Positions 8,133-18,204 of a DNA stretch of 64,000 nt are shown in pieces. The DNA comes from JAQBVV01 sp965249205 (GTDB lineage Bacteria; Acidobacteriota; Vicinamibacteria; Vicinamibacterales; UBA2999). The position numbers were made by a program, and so were the translations under genes. The stretch spans positions 248,001 through 312,000 of the forward strand of contig CBDFLL010000004.1 in assembly GCA_965249205.1 (NCBI GenBank), given 5' to 3'. The notes under the pieces were generated by a model that made no database searches, had not been told where the DNA came from, and was given only the letters and a program-made list of their open reading frames with translations. Position 1 is the first letter of the stretch, and each line of letters starts with the position of its first letter.

Positions 8133-9883
8133 AATCGGGACACCTCGTCGCCGCCAGCGCCCTTTTCGCCTCGCTGGCAGGGCTCGCCCCTGGCCACGCC
8201 TGGGCGCAACCTGCCCAAGAAGCGGGACTTCCGCTTACGCCCCCCGCGCGCTTCATCACCGACGTCGAGGAATCCGAGGCCCTTCAGGTATTGGTGGAAG
8301 AGAGCATCGCCAGCACCTTTGTCAGCGGCGTCCGGAACTTCGACTGGCAGCGTGCGGCAGACGCCTTTGCGACCGATCTCCGCGCGCGGTTTCCGCGTCC
8401 AGGGGACGGCATCGTCATCGAAGACGACAAGTTGAGGATTCGGAAATACGAAGGGACCGACCTCGACGTGCTGGATCGAGCCGGCTTCCTGGAAGGTCTG
8501 CGCGCCCATGTGAGCTCCTGGACTGCAGTCGAGCGGGCGTCGTGGCACGTGTTCGAGTTTCTGGCCGAGCCGGATCGGCAGCGTGCGTACCTGAAGGCGC
8601 ACCTGGAGCTGGGCGGCCCCGAGTCGGGTGGCGGGCGCTCCGTTCTCAACGCCACGGTCGTAGTCGAGGCGGTGGTTGCCAGCGAAGATCGGTGGCTCAT
8701 TGAGCGGCTGGACCTGGAGGAGGGGATGCGGGTGGAGAATCCCGATCCGCCGTTTCGAGATATCACGGACGCGGTGGGGCTCCATTTCAACAGCTCGGAG
8801 GCGAATCGGCGGCTCCGGCAGGAGCTTCTGGACACACGTACCAGCCTGATCGACTCGGGCTTGAATGTCGTCGACTGGAACCGTGACGGCTTCTGGGACA
8901 TTGTGGCAACGAAGTCCTGGGATCACGGCGTCGTGTTCGTCAATGACGGTAAGGGCGGCTTCGTGCGCGAGTCGCTGGGTTTTCAGGATCGCCGCCTGAT
9001 TCCGAGCCAGGTGCTGGTGGTGGACCTCGATAATGATGGCCTGGACGAGCTGGTCTCCAACCGAGTGTTGTACCGCGGCGCAAAGGGCTCGATGACGGTC
9101 CACACGAGACGGAATGGGACATGGGTCGTCCTGCCTCGGGCCCTCGAGTTCGAGACGGTGCCCGGGCTGGAAGAAACCGAGGCCCTCTCGATGACCGCTG
9201 CCGACGTGGACGGGGACGGCCTGATCGATCTGTTCGTCGCCGCGTACGAAAACAATCGGTCGAGGGACCCGAGCCGCTTCAACAACCTGCATGCGACCGA
9301 TGGCTCTGACAATCTCCTCTTCATCAATCACGGGGGACTGAGGTTTACGGAGGAATCGGATGCCCGTGGCATTACCGGTACCCAATACACCTACGTGGCG
9401 CAGTTTTTCGATCTCGACCAGGACGACGACCTGGACCTCGTTGAAGGCAACGACTACGGGAAGAACGTGGTGTGGGACAACCAGGGTGACGGGACCTTTC
9501 GGGCGTTGCCGGACCACCCGCTCGCCAAGGATCCGAACTTCACGATGGGGTTCAGCATCGCCGATTGGGACAACACCGGGCAGTGGAGTCTCTACATCTC
9601 CAACATGTATTCGCACGCAGGGAATCGTGTCGTTCGTCTGGCGGAGGCGTCGATGAGCGACGGGATGCACGCCCAGATCAAGGTCATGGCGGAAGGCAAC
9701 CAGCTATTCACGCTCGACCCAGGGATTGGGCAGATCGCGGACCAGGCCCACCCTCTTGCCGTGAACGATGGCGGGTGGGCATGGGGGAATGTCTTCTGCG
9801 ACATCGACAACGACGGAGACAAGGAGCTCTTCGTTGCTAATGGCAACGCGAGCTTCGTCGATCCCGAAGCGCCCGATTTTTGA
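8129..9883 (+). CDS. Secreted FG-GAP (CRTAC1-like) protein, 5' part of a gene split by an in-frame TGA
   Basis: 584 residues with a signal peptide ending at GHAWAQ. A N-terminal SnoaL-like stretch (residues about 30-190) is followed by calcium-binding FG-GAP/VCBS repeats with the motifs DWNRDGFWDIV, DLDNDGLDELV, DVDGDGLIDLFV, DLDQDDDLDLVEGND and DIDNDGDKELFVANG. These make an extracellular beta-propeller. The ORF stops at TGA 9881-9883 although the family normally continues into another repeat and an ASPIC/UnbV domain. Exactly those follow in the same frame. See the next entry and the finding. Confidence 0.85.
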   Translation: MKSGHLVAASALFASLAGLAPGHAWAQPAQEAGLPLTPPARFITDVEESEALQVLVEESIASTFVSGVRNFDWQRAADAFATDLRARFPRPGDGIVIEDDKLRIRKYEGTDLDVLDRAGFLEGLRAHVSSWTAVERASWHVFEFLAEPDRQRAYLKAHLELGGPESGGGRSVLNATVVVEAVVASEDRWLIERLDLEEGMRVENPDPPFRDITDAVGLHFNSSEANRRLRQELLDTRTSLIDSGLNVVDWNRDGFWDIVATKSWDHGVVFVNDGKGGFVRESLGFQDRRLIPSQVLVVDLDNDGLDELVSNRVLYRGAKGSMTVHTRRNGTWVVLPRALEFETVPGLEETEALSMTAADVDGDGLIDLFVAAYENNRSRDPSRFNNLHATDGSDNLLFINHGGLRFTEESDARGITGTQYTYVAQFFDLDQDDDLDLVEGNDYGKNVVWDNQGDGTFRALPDHPLAKDPNFTMGFSIADWDNTGQWSLYISNMYSHAGNRVVRLAEASMSDGMHAQIKVMAEGNQLFTLDPGIGQIADQAHPLAVNDGGWAWGNVFCDIDNDGDKELFVANGNASFVDPEAPDF

Positions 9884-9952
9884 ACGTTCTTCTGGCGACA
9901 GGTAGTCGCCGACGCGCAAGCCATCGAGGAACGGCAGCCGTTCGACAATGTC

Positions 9953-11440
9953 GTGTCCGACCAGGTTGCGGACTTCCGGGGATCCTTCAGTGGCTTCGAG
10001 CGGGATCGCCTCTTCTACAACCCCAATGGGTCGTTCGAGCCTTTCGTCCAGAGCGCCTACGTTTTTGGACTGGACTACGACCACGACGGACGATCCGCCG
10101 CACCGGTCGATATCGACGGTGACGGCGATCTGGACCTGGCCGTGCTCAGCATACAGGGCCTCCGGTTGCTGGAGAACACGTCCGCCTCCAGGCGGTTCGC
10201 ACGCGTCCGCGTGGCAACCGAGCCCGGCACACCCTCGTTTGGGGCCATCGTCGAGATGCGGGCCGGCGGCGTGACTCGTCGGGATTTCGTCAGGCTGACC
10301 GACGGATTTCGGACACAGGTCGCCGCCGATCTCCACTTTGGGCTCGGCGACGCCACGACGATTGAATCGCTGGAGGTGCGTTGGCCGTCTGGCCATCTGG
10401 ACCGCTGGACCAACCTCCCGGTCGACCAGCTGCTGACCGTTCAAGAGGGCGCGGCGGGCGTCGACGCGCAGTCGCTCGCACGGTGGTCCGATGGGTCGCG
10501 GCCTCGTCTGGCCGGGGCTCCGTCTCCGACGGTCACGGCAGAGCGACTGCAGGGAGGCGGGAGAGTCGCGCTTGGCGATGTCCGGCGCCCGACGGTCGTC
10601 AACTTCTGGGCGCCGTGGTGTCTTCCCTGCAAGGCAGAGCTGCCTCAACTGAAACACCTTGCGGAGCAGTACGAGGGCGAAGCCGTCTTTGCCGGTGTGA
10701 GCGTTGAACGAGAGGATCTTGCAAGTGTCCACGCGATGATTGACGAGTTCTCCATCCCGTATCCTCAGTTTCTCGCGGACGATGAGGTCATGGAGCGCTT
10801 CTTCGGAGCCAGCGACGCGGCGGCTCTTCCCTCCACGTTCGTGTTCGATCAGGATGGACAGTTCCGTCGGCTCTTTCGCGGCGCGATCACCGAGGCGGAC
10901 TTGGACGCGCTGCTGCTGTCCTTCCGCGACGAAGGCGTCTCCGAACCGGAGCTGAGCCTTGCCGCCCGTCTCGCGTTCGAAGCAGGCGACTACGACAAGG
11001 CCGTGGAGTATTACACCCGACTGACCCGGCTTGAGCCCGATAGCCTCCGGCTCGTGGGGGCCGCGTGGGAGCACCGTCGAGCCGTCGACCAGCTCCGGCT
11101 GGGTGTGGCCCGGTTGAAGTCTGGGCGCGCCGCTGAGGCGGTGCGCGATCTTCAGACGGCGAGACGTCTGCTGGGAGACGACTCCATCGTGTTGTTGCGG
11201 CTCGGGACCGCGGCGGCTGAGGCGGGACAGCTGGAGCTTGCTGTCGACTCGCTGCTGGGCGCGGTTCGTGCCGACCCCGCGTCGGTGCTCGGATGGCTCC
11301 ACAAGGGTCTGGTGCATCGCCGACGTGGTGAGTGGAACGACGCACGAGCCAGTTACGAAAAAGTGCTCATGCTGGACCCGGGCAACGGCGCCGCTCGGCG
11401 TGAACTCCTGGCTCTGCCGCAGCCCGCCCAAGTCCGCTGA
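9953..11440 (+). CDS. ASPIC/UnbV - thioredoxin - TPR part of the split CRTAC1-like gene
   Basis: 495 residues from GTG 9953, but the frame is open back to the TGA at 9881-9883 with family-like sequence (FFWRQVVADAQAIEE). Domains in order: a last FG-GAP repeat (DIDGDGDLDLAVLS), ASPIC/UnbV (about 75-165, VRWPSGHLDRW), a TlpA-like thioredoxin domain with the redox motif WAPWCLPCK, then TPR repeats (AGDYDKAVEYYTRL and others). No signal peptide or good ribosome site occurs at the GTG, so it is unlikely to be an independent gene. Undisrupted, the whole would be an exported protein of about 1100 residues. Confidence 0.8.
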   Translation: MSDQVADFRGSFSGFERDRLFYNPNGSFEPFVQSAYVFGLDYDHDGRSAAPVDIDGDGDLDLAVLSIQGLRLLENTSASRRFARVRVATEPGTPSFGAIVEMRAGGVTRRDFVRLTDGFRTQVAADLHFGLGDATTIESLEVRWPSGHLDRWTNLPVDQLLTVQEGAAGVDAQSLARWSDGSRPRLAGAPSPTVTAERLQGGGRVALGDVRRPTVVNFWAPWCLPCKAELPQLKHLAEQYEGEAVFAGVSVEREDLASVHAMIDEFSIPYPQFLADDEVMERFFGASDAAALPSTFVFDQDGQFRRLFRGAITEADLDALLLSFRDEGVSEPELSLAARLAFEAGDYDKAVEYYTRLTRLEPDSLRLVGAAWEHRRAVDQLRLGVARLKSGRAAEAVRDLQTARRLLGDDSIVLLRLGTAAAEAGQLELAVDSLLGAVRADPASVLGWLHKGLVHRRRGEWNDARASYEKVLMLDPGNGAARRELLALPQPAQVR

Positions 11441-11559
11441 GCGACGTGGCGGCCAGTCACGACGCCTGCCACGTCGATAACCTGCGCGTCAGTGCCGACG
11501 GACCCGATGTGCGGGTCCTGAGACCTCAGTGCAGGAAGCCCCTTACGATGCACGCCTTT

Positions 11560-13998
11560 CTACGGTTCAACAGCGGCGTGATGAGCATGATCGTCCCCCA
11601 TGGTTTGCGAGCCGAGGTTCAGCGTCTTCAACTGGACAGTCGAGTACGACTCCTCGCCCTCGACGATCTGAATGATCTGATCGACGGGCAGATCGGAGAA
11701 CGTCTGCGTAACGCCAGTCGTTGGCCAGAAGACTTCGAGCAGCTCGATTCGTGACGCCTTCCCGATCCCGATGGTCTGACGAAGAGGATTGGCGCCGAAG
11801 CTACCACCGCTGTTCACGTACCGGTAGATGGAACGTCGCGTCTCGCCCTCGATGACTTCGGCACGAATGCGCGCTCCGATCGCCGATCGGTTGGATTGCA
11901 CGCCCACCAGCTTGATCGTGATCCAATTGTTCGCGAATCCTGGGTTCTCGTACAAGACGTTGCCAAACCGGTCTCCTGGATAGGCTCCGCCCATCTGCTC
12001 GAAGACGTCCTGATCCCCGTCGTGGTCAAGGTCGGCGAAGAACACCCCGTGACCCTTTTGAAGATGGCCAAAGCCGCCCGCGTAGGTCACGTCTGAAAAA
12101 CCCTTCCCGTTCTGACTGCGATACATCACGCTCGGCATGAGACTCTCATATGGGGGATAGCCGGTCCCGAGGTAGAAGTCCAAATAGCCATCGTTGTCCA
12201 GGTCACCGAAATTGGCCCCCATTGCAGCGGTCGGATGAGCAAGGTTGTATCGGCGCGAAACCTCCTCGAACTGTCCCCCACCCGTTCCTCGATAGAGCCG
12301 TGCCAACTCAGCGTTGACGGGCAGGCCGAGCGCGTCGGCCGCCAAGTGCTCGACGCGGGCAGCATAGGCAGACACGTACAGATCCAGCACGCCGTCGTTG
12401 TCGAAATCCCAAAACCACGCAGGGAAACTCTCGGTCGGCTGATCCACACCAAGCCGCTGTGCCATGTCAATAAACGTCCCGTCGCCCGTGTTGCGATACA
12501 GACGGTTGCTTCCGAAGCGGTTGGACACGTAGAGATCCAACAAGCGGTCGCCGTCGTAGTCGCCCCAGATCACAGCCTTGGCATACGCATGGTTCATGAC
12601 GCCGGCTGCAGCGGCCACGTCTGTAAACGTGCCGTTCCCATTGTTTCGAAACAGCTGGTTGGGAGCCACCAAGGCCTCGGACGTTTCGTTGCCGATATAC
12701 AGATCCAGGTCGCCGTCATTGTCGTAGTCGCCCCAGGATGCTGTCTGGCTCGGGTAATGCACGTCGCCCAGGCCGGCATCCAGGGTCACGTCCGTGAATG
12801 TGCCGTTACCGTTGTTCCGTAACAGCGAATTCGGGTGTCGGCCGTGCTCGCCAAGCCAGGCACCTCGCAGGATGAGAATATCCACGTTGCCATCGTTGTT
12901 GTAGTCCGACTGGATGAGGTTCAACCCTCCGTAGAGGCCAAGCAGTCCCGCCGCCTCCGTGCGATCGGAGAAGGTTCCATCCTGGTTGTTTCTGAAGAAG
13001 CGGACTTGACCCTCTACGTCCCATGTCGAGACCACGATATCCAGATAGCCATCGTTGTCGAAATCGTCCGCGATCACGCCACCGCACATGTCAAATATGT
13101 CAAGGTCGAGCGTCGGCGCGATGTTCGTGAAGCGAGGAATCTGGTCGGCAGATTCGAACGCGTCAGGCGGAAGCATGTGTCGCTCAGGCACCTGCTCCGG
13201 GTAACCTCCAACGGTCATGTATGCGATGTTGAGCAGCCACCGCGCCGCCAGGTTCAGCGACGTCTGCTCCTCCAGCAGATTCTGCGCCGTCGGCTCCGGC
13301 ATGTTCTCAAGCATGTCGGTAAACACGGCAATCGCCTGCCGGGAAGGGTCCTGCTGGCTATGAATACCGCCACCCCGAAGCGGCAAGATACAACTATCCG
13401 CCGTGGGATGAAGTGCACAGTTCTGCGTTTCACCCAGCCGCATGTACGCAACGCCGAGGAAATAGCGCGTGTAGTTGAGCCACTTGTCCTCTACGAGATC
13501 CGTTCGAATCAAATGCGACACGAGGTCGCGCGCCTCGGCATACAGGCGGATAGCCTCGGATTCGTTGCCCAGGCGCAGCTCTTCATCGGCCAATCGCATT
13601 AGCAGGAGCCACCTGTTGGGCCCTGGCGCTGCAGCCGGAAGAACGTCGAGCTCCTCCCGCAGCTTTCTCGCCGGTCCATCTCCGATGTAGGGGTTAGTGT
13701 CAGGAGTCTCGTCCGCGATCTGCCGGAGCAACGTCAACATCCGCTCTTGACCCGCGGAAGACGACGTCAGTGCGGCCCCCGTGGGCGATTGGGCGTGGTT
13801 TGCGGTGGGCGCGATAGCTCCAAGCATCCCAAGCAGGGCAACGGCTATCAGTTTGGAGCCTCGTCTACCCTTCCCCCTGCTCGGGTACAGAGGGAGAGCG
13901 TCCTTGTCGACGTGAACGGCCATGTGCCCGAGAGCGCAGTCGCGGCTCGTGGCGCGCGAGAATTTCGAATGGATGCGCAGATCGGGGTAAAAGCCCAT
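11560..13998 (-). CDS. Secreted FG-GAP/ASPIC-UnbV (CRTAC1-like) protein
   Basis: 812 residues. ATG 13998 is chosen because GGAGG lies five bases upstream; a longer ORF begins at 14046. A roughly 40-residue positively charged leader precedes a hydrophobic segment (KLIAVALLGMLGAIAP) and AQ cleavage site. Then come a helical region (about 100-270) and at least six FG-GAP repeats with calcium motifs (DFDNDGYLDIVVS, DYNNDGNVDILIL, DYDNDGDLDLYIGN, DFDNDGVLDLYVS, DLDNDGYLDFYLG, DLDHDGDQDVFEQ). A C-terminal ASPIC/UnbV domain ends the protein. It is convergent with the split CRTAC1 gene, with about 120 bp between them. Role unknown; presumably a surface or periplasmic propeller. Confidence 0.88.
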   Translation of the reverse strand: MGFYPDLRIHSKFSRATSRDCALGHMAVHVDKDALPLYPSRGKGRRGSKLIAVALLGMLGAIAPTANHAQSPTGAALTSSSAGQERMLTLLRQIADETPDTNPYIGDGPARKLREELDVLPAAAPGPNRWLLLMRLADEELRLGNESEAIRLYAEARDLVSHLIRTDLVEDKWLNYTRYFLGVAYMRLGETQNCALHPTADSCILPLRGGGIHSQQDPSRQAIAVFTDMLENMPEPTAQNLLEEQTSLNLAARWLLNIAYMTVGGYPEQVPERHMLPPDAFESADQIPRFTNIAPTLDLDIFDMCGGVIADDFDNDGYLDIVVSTWDVEGQVRFFRNNQDGTFSDRTEAAGLLGLYGGLNLIQSDYNNDGNVDILILRGAWLGEHGRHPNSLLRNNGNGTFTDVTLDAGLGDVHYPSQTASWGDYDNDGDLDLYIGNETSEALVAPNQLFRNNGNGTFTDVAAAAGVMNHAYAKAVIWGDYDGDRLLDLYVSNRFGSNRLYRNTGDGTFIDMAQRLGVDQPTESFPAWFWDFDNDGVLDLYVSAYAARVEHLAADALGLPVNAELARLYRGTGGGQFEEVSRRYNLAHPTAAMGANFGDLDNDGYLDFYLGTGYPPYESLMPSVMYRSQNGKGFSDVTYAGGFGHLQKGHGVFFADLDHDGDQDVFEQMGGAYPGDRFGNVLYENPGFANNWITIKLVGVQSNRSAIGARIRAEVIEGETRRSIYRYVNSGGSFGANPLRQTIGIGKASRIELLEVFWPTTGVTQTFSDLPVDQIIQIVEGEESYSTVQLKTLNLGSQTMGDDHAHHAAVEP

Positions 13999-14648
13999 CG
14001 GAACCTCCGGACCGTCAAGACCAGACGGATCATCAGATGAGATCAATCGTCAGACGAGACGATTGCGAAGAACTCTGTACCGCTCTACCCGGACCACCGG
14101 TTCTCTACCAGAGCCTTCGTCGCCTCCAGCGTGCGCGTCTCCTCGCCCGGCGCGGATTGTCGCAGAAACCCGAGAGGAAGTCCAACCCTCTATACCCGTA
14201 AGTACTTGAAAAGAATGGCGCCCCCCTAAGCATTCCGAGCCAAGACCAGATCGCCAGGTATCTTGAGCCGATACGATTTGCGGAAATCGACGGGGTCCGT
14301 AGTTTGATGTCCACGGCAGTCGCACAGACACACGTCCACGATCACTCCCACGCCTGATCGGAACTGCTGATTCAGGCCGTCGCAGTTCCTTGATCGCGTT
14401 CTGGACGAGGATGATCTGCGCCGAGGAACACCAAAGCAGCGAAATCCCGTGACAAGCCGCCCTCACTGGCGGCCGCTCTCATCGACATCAGCCAATCCCT
14501 AGCAGTCCGTGGCGAAAGTCCGGCGTCGCACCTAACGCGGATTTCACGAGCGGGGCCATGACCCTCTGCCAGGTACTGCTGAAATCCGCGCTAGACGAGC
14601 GAAGCGCCTCGCGCGGATTCTGCTCGGTCGTGGCACGCCTGCGGAATC
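13999..14648. other. Gene-free region rich in short inverted repeats
   Basis: No ORF here has gene-like features. The part from about 14,520 to 14,650 repeats the core AATCCGCG several times in both orientations (for example gaaatccgcgct, cgcggattc, gcggaatccgcgctcgcg). This can form nested hairpins and leads directly into the 116-bp dispersed repeat. Confidence 0.5.
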
Positions 14649-14764
14649 CGCGCTCGCGAACAAGGCGCGACGACTGAAGATACCGCCCGTATTTGAGGGA
14701 GAAGCAACGCCGGTCGCGAGGATGCATCGTTCGTCGAATGCAGACGGACTTTTGCCACGGGCTG
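14649..14764 (+). repeat. 116-bp dispersed repeat, copy 1
   Basis: It matches 29,955-30,070 in the same orientation: both begin CGCGCTCGCG, share ACAAGGCGCGACGAC, AGGATGCATCGT and GTCGAATGCAG, and end CCACGGGCTG. There are scattered substitutions and a 2-bp length difference near the right end. This copy ends exactly where the stop codon of the leftward DUF5916 gene begins. It encodes nothing obvious. It may be a non-autonomous mobile element or a REP-like sequence. Confidence 0.8.
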
Positions 14765-17089
14765 CTAGATGCGAAACGTGTACTGAAACTTCGCGGAGAT
14801 CTTGCTGTCTTCCGCATCGAATCGGTACCCGCCTGCAGGATCCTGAATCCATCCCTGGCTGAATACAAAAAATAGGTCATTCCCAGGTTGCAGGATCCAC
14901 CGAATGCGACTCTGCCAACTCAGATTCCGGGACCGGTTGTCGTACTGAATCAGATTTGAAAACGACAAGAAAGGCGAGGCCGCATAGTCTGCCCGTAAGC
15001 TCACGATCCGGGCGACAAAAGTGCCTTCCGGTAGACGGGCAAACGTCTGATTGGTTGTGAGGCTCATCGTCAAGCCCGGGGGAACCTTGTATGTGAACGT
15101 CGTAATGACTTCGTCAGCGTGTCCCGACCAGTAGGTGCCGAGCACCCACTGCAGGTTCACTTGCCACGTACGCTTTGCTGCGGTCGACAAGAACGACGCG
15201 AAGCGTGTGAACCGGTACTCGCCCGGAGAAAGAACGACGCCTGGGGAAATCTCGAATGGGGCGAACAAACGCTCGTAGTTGATTCGCGGGTTAAAGAAGT
15301 TATGGACGGAGTCACCCGACCTGAAGTGCCAATCGATCGGCACAACAAAATGAAACTGCCAGCTTTCCACCTCTCCGTTATCGAGGCGGGTGAAGCGCGT
15401 GTAGTACGCGCCATTAAATGTCTGCTGAAGGCCCAGGAAGTCTTTGGGTCGGGGGTTGTAGTCACCGCCGATTCTCAGCATCCGTACGTTCCTGCGGGAG
15501 ACGAAACCAAGGGCGGGCTTGAAATTCTCTTGTACCTCGCGCCAGAAGAACTGCATGACCATCAGGTCGTTCGGATATTCCGCGGAAACACCATACGACC
15601 AATCTTTCTCAACAATCCCCTCGTTCATGCTCCTGAGGCCGTACAAGTTAATCTCAAGATTCCGAGAGTTGCCCAAGAAACGCGACGTGGCCAGACGCGC
15701 ATCCACGCCGAATGTGGTACTCGATAGAGGAAGAGCGGGATTTCCGTGGGTGAGAATCGCGCCAACATAGGATTGCTCCAGGAAGTTTCGTTTGACGCGG
15801 CCGACGAGAACGTTCTTTGCCGGCACCAGGGATTGGTCCCGCGTTCGCACGTCGAGCACGCCAACATCAGTCCGGCCGACCGTGCCGGTCAACTTCACCC
15901 CGAAATCGATGGGTACCTCTTCTCCGGAAAGCAGTCCGATTCGGCGACTGAAGAACGGGATCGTTTCTGATCTGGTGGAGGGAATGCGTCCAGGTGGCGT
16001 ACCGCCAGTATTCGAAAAACTGAAGACTCCGGCACCCTCCAAGAAAAAGGAACGCTTCTCCGGAAAGAACAGCGAGAAACGCGACAGGTTAATCTGGCGT
16101 GCATCAACTTCCGTCTCGCCGAAGTCCGTGTTTAGCGTCGCGGTCAGTTTCAGGCTGGGAGTGACGTTGTAGGACATGTCGAGTCCCGGCTTGCCAGTGG
16201 CCGTATCACTACCGGTTGCACCGGTATGCAGCCAGCGCCCCCCCATGAACGGCCGGACGTCGAGACCGACGCCCTGCGTGAGGCTCTCAGGAAGCGTGAT
16301 TTGACCCGCTTCCGACACCTGAAAGAACTGCAGTTCAAGGCGCGCCCCAGACCAGCGGTCGTCCTCCAGTTTTCGCTGGATATAGCGGGCGATGTTGAAT
16401 CCCCAGACCGTCTGCCCGGCAGGGAAGCTCAGGCTTTTGAACGGAATCGCGAATTCTGCAGTCCATCCTTCGTTCGTCCGTCTTGTTCGCACCGTCCAGA
16501 TGGAATCCCACTGGAGATTCGATTGACCGTTCGCAAACACCAGACCATCCACCAGTGCACCGGCTGGATTAGTGGCAAAGTAGAAAGCGTTGCGCTGGTC
16601 GCTGTACGTGTCGAGCAGAATCTCGATTCGGTCGTCGGAGTTCAAGCTGGCGTCGCGCGCCATCTGTGTGCCGATGACTTGCTCCGGGTTCGAGTCGTAG
16701 CACACGACGCCGATGTACAAATAGTCGGCGTTGTGAAGAAGTGTGACGTCCGTTCGTTCGGTTGGTTCGTCGCCCGTTTGTGGCTCTCTCTGCGTCAAGT
16801 CGCCAATCTTCGGTGCGGTGTGCCAGACACTCTCGTCAAGCAACCCGTCTACGTTGATGTTCGACATGATCGTTGTCACGACGGCAGACCTGGCTGACGG
16901 CGCAGAGGCCGTCGTCGGCTGCTGGGCCGCCGTTCCGCCAGCTTGCTCGTTCGCTTGCCCCTGGGGCGCGGCCGCGGAGAGAACGAGTGGAACGGCGCAT
17001 CCCCAGACCCAGACCGTCAAAACAATGCTTCGGAGCAAGGAGCGCCCCTGTCGATAAGGGCCGAGGCGGGTACCGGGACTGCGCGTCAT
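14765..17089 (-). CDS. DUF5916 outer-membrane protein with CBM9-like N-terminal domain
   Basis: 774 residues. An N-terminal signal segment (LLRSIVLTVWVWGCAVPLVL) is followed by a carbohydrate-binding-family-9-like domain (about 85-260: NINVDGLLDESVWHTA, DDRIEILLDTYSDQRNAFYF, GWTAEFAIPFKSL). The remainder is a long DUF5916 region with alternating aromatic residues, typical of an outer-membrane beta-barrel (RFSLFFPEKRSFFLEGAGVF, ending in FQYTFRI). The protein is expected in the outer membrane. The family is common in Bacteroidota, Gemmatimonadota and Acidobacteriota, and its ligand is unknown. The stop codon abuts the dispersed repeat. Confidence 0.85.
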   Translation of the reverse strand: MTRSPGTRLGPYRQGRSLLRSIVLTVWVWGCAVPLVLSAAAPQGQANEQAGGTAAQQPTTASAPSARSAVVTTIMSNINVDGLLDESVWHTAPKIGDLTQREPQTGDEPTERTDVTLLHNADYLYIGVVCYDSNPEQVIGTQMARDASLNSDDRIEILLDTYSDQRNAFYFATNPAGALVDGLVFANGQSNLQWDSIWTVRTRRTNEGWTAEFAIPFKSLSFPAGQTVWGFNIARYIQRKLEDDRWSGARLELQFFQVSEAGQITLPESLTQGVGLDVRPFMGGRWLHTGATGSDTATGKPGLDMSYNVTPSLKLTATLNTDFGETEVDARQINLSRFSLFFPEKRSFFLEGAGVFSFSNTGGTPPGRIPSTRSETIPFFSRRIGLLSGEEVPIDFGVKLTGTVGRTDVGVLDVRTRDQSLVPAKNVLVGRVKRNFLEQSYVGAILTHGNPALPLSSTTFGVDARLATSRFLGNSRNLEINLYGLRSMNEGIVEKDWSYGVSAEYPNDLMVMQFFWREVQENFKPALGFVSRRNVRMLRIGGDYNPRPKDFLGLQQTFNGAYYTRFTRLDNGEVESWQFHFVVPIDWHFRSGDSVHNFFNPRINYERLFAPFEISPGVVLSPGEYRFTRFASFLSTAAKRTWQVNLQWVLGTYWSGHADEVITTFTYKVPPGLTMSLTTNQTFARLPEGTFVARIVSLRADYAASPFLSFSNLIQYDNRSRNLSWQSRIRWILQPGNDLFFVFSQGWIQDPAGGYRFDAEDSKISAKFQYTFRI

Positions 17090-17353
17090 CAGAGCTTGGC
17101 GTGATTATAGGAGGAATCCCTGGGACATCCGCACCGTCGCCACTCGGCCCTCGGCTATCGTTCACCCATCAACTACGAGAGGGAAGACTGCGAGCGACCG
17201 CTTAATCCCAGGTCCGTACCCGTCCACGAAAGCGGCTCAAGCCCACATAACGATTTGACACCGAACACCCCCGAAAACGAACGACATAACCCTTAGCAAG
17301 AAGGCAGTTTTCTCAGGGAATTCGCGAAAGCTGGAGAAAATTTAGAGAGAGAT

Positions 17354-18121
17354 TTATCGTACTTCCGAGGGGCTCACCAACGACAGCCCGTCCACGTGCG
17401 ACAGGACATCATGCGCGGTCATGTCAGGATGTAGCGGCGTGATCGAGACATATCCGTCACGCACCGCCTGGTAGTCGGACTGATCGTGCGGCTCCCAATC
17501 ATTCTGGCCTTCTTCGATCCAGTAGTATGGGCGCTTGCGTGGATCGAGTCGCTCGCTCACCTCGGTCACGTGGTTGCGCTTGGCCTGCACTGTCGTGCGA
17601 AAGCCCTTGTGTGGCCCGAACGGCACATTGATGTTCAGGAACGTGAGCGACGGCAGTCCCTGCGTGAGCACGGCTTCCGCCACCATGGCCGCCACGCGTG
17701 CCGCCGGCGGAAACTCGAAAACGCCGCGTTTGTTCCGCGTCGAGATCGCCATACTCGCGATACCCAGCAGCGCTCCTTCGAGCGCGCCGGCGACCGTACC
17801 CGAGTAGGTCACGTCATCACCGAGGTTCCAGCCCTTGTTGATCCCCGACACGACAAGGTCAGGCTTGCCGCGCAGCACGTGCGAGATCGCAACGTTGACA
17901 CAATCGGTTGGCGTGCCGTCGACCGTGAACACGCCAGGGCGCACCTCCTCGAGTCGAAGAGGGCGTCTGAGCGTCAGGGCATGGCCGATCGCGCTAGCTT
18001 CCTGTAGCGGTGCGACGACGGTCACCTCACCCAGGGGCGCCAGCGCCTCGGCAAGCACGTGAATCCCATCGGAACCCACCCCATCGTCGTTGGTCACAAG
18101 AATGCGGGGCATCTGAACCAT
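17354..18121 (-). CDS. surE: 5'/3'-nucleotidase SurE
   Basis: 255 residues, usual length for SurE. The metal-binding NDDG motif sits at the N-terminus (RILVTNDDGVGSDG), followed by SGINKGWNLGDDVTYSGTVAGA and GTPTDCVNVA, which are family signatures. It dephosphorylates nucleoside 5' or 3' monophosphates in the cytoplasm in stress survival. GAGG eight bases upstream supports ATG 18121; a second ATG at 18112 (MPRILVTNDDG) is the alternative. It is divergent from moaA. Confidence 0.93.
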   Translation of the reverse strand: MVQMPRILVTNDDGVGSDGIHVLAEALAPLGEVTVVAPLQEASAIGHALTLRRPLRLEEVRPGVFTVDGTPTDCVNVAISHVLRGKPDLVVSGINKGWNLGDDVTYSGTVAGALEGALLGIASMAISTRNKRGVFEFPPAARVAAMVAEAVLTQGLPSLTFLNINVPFGPHKGFRTTVQAKRNHVTEVSERLDPRKRPYYWIEEGQNDWEPHDQSDYQAVRDGYVSITPLHPDMTAHDVLSHVDGLSLVSPSEVR

Positions 18122-18204
18122 TGATCATACCTCGCCGCGCGCACGCGTGCGGGCCGCGGTGCCGGCCACCGTTCCACCATGCCCCGCTTACAATGCGTCC
18201 TACA

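Noticed and set aside
8012..9670. 552-codon minus-strand frame
   Set aside because: Opposite a well-supported FG-GAP gene; no motif.
9881..9883. TGA as a selenocysteine codon
   Set aside because: No clear hairpin with a suitable loop follows within the usual distance and the residue is not at a redox site; nonsense or error is more likely.
9704..11431. 575-codon minus-strand frame
   Set aside because: Antisense to the thioredoxin-TPR part; no recognisable protein features.
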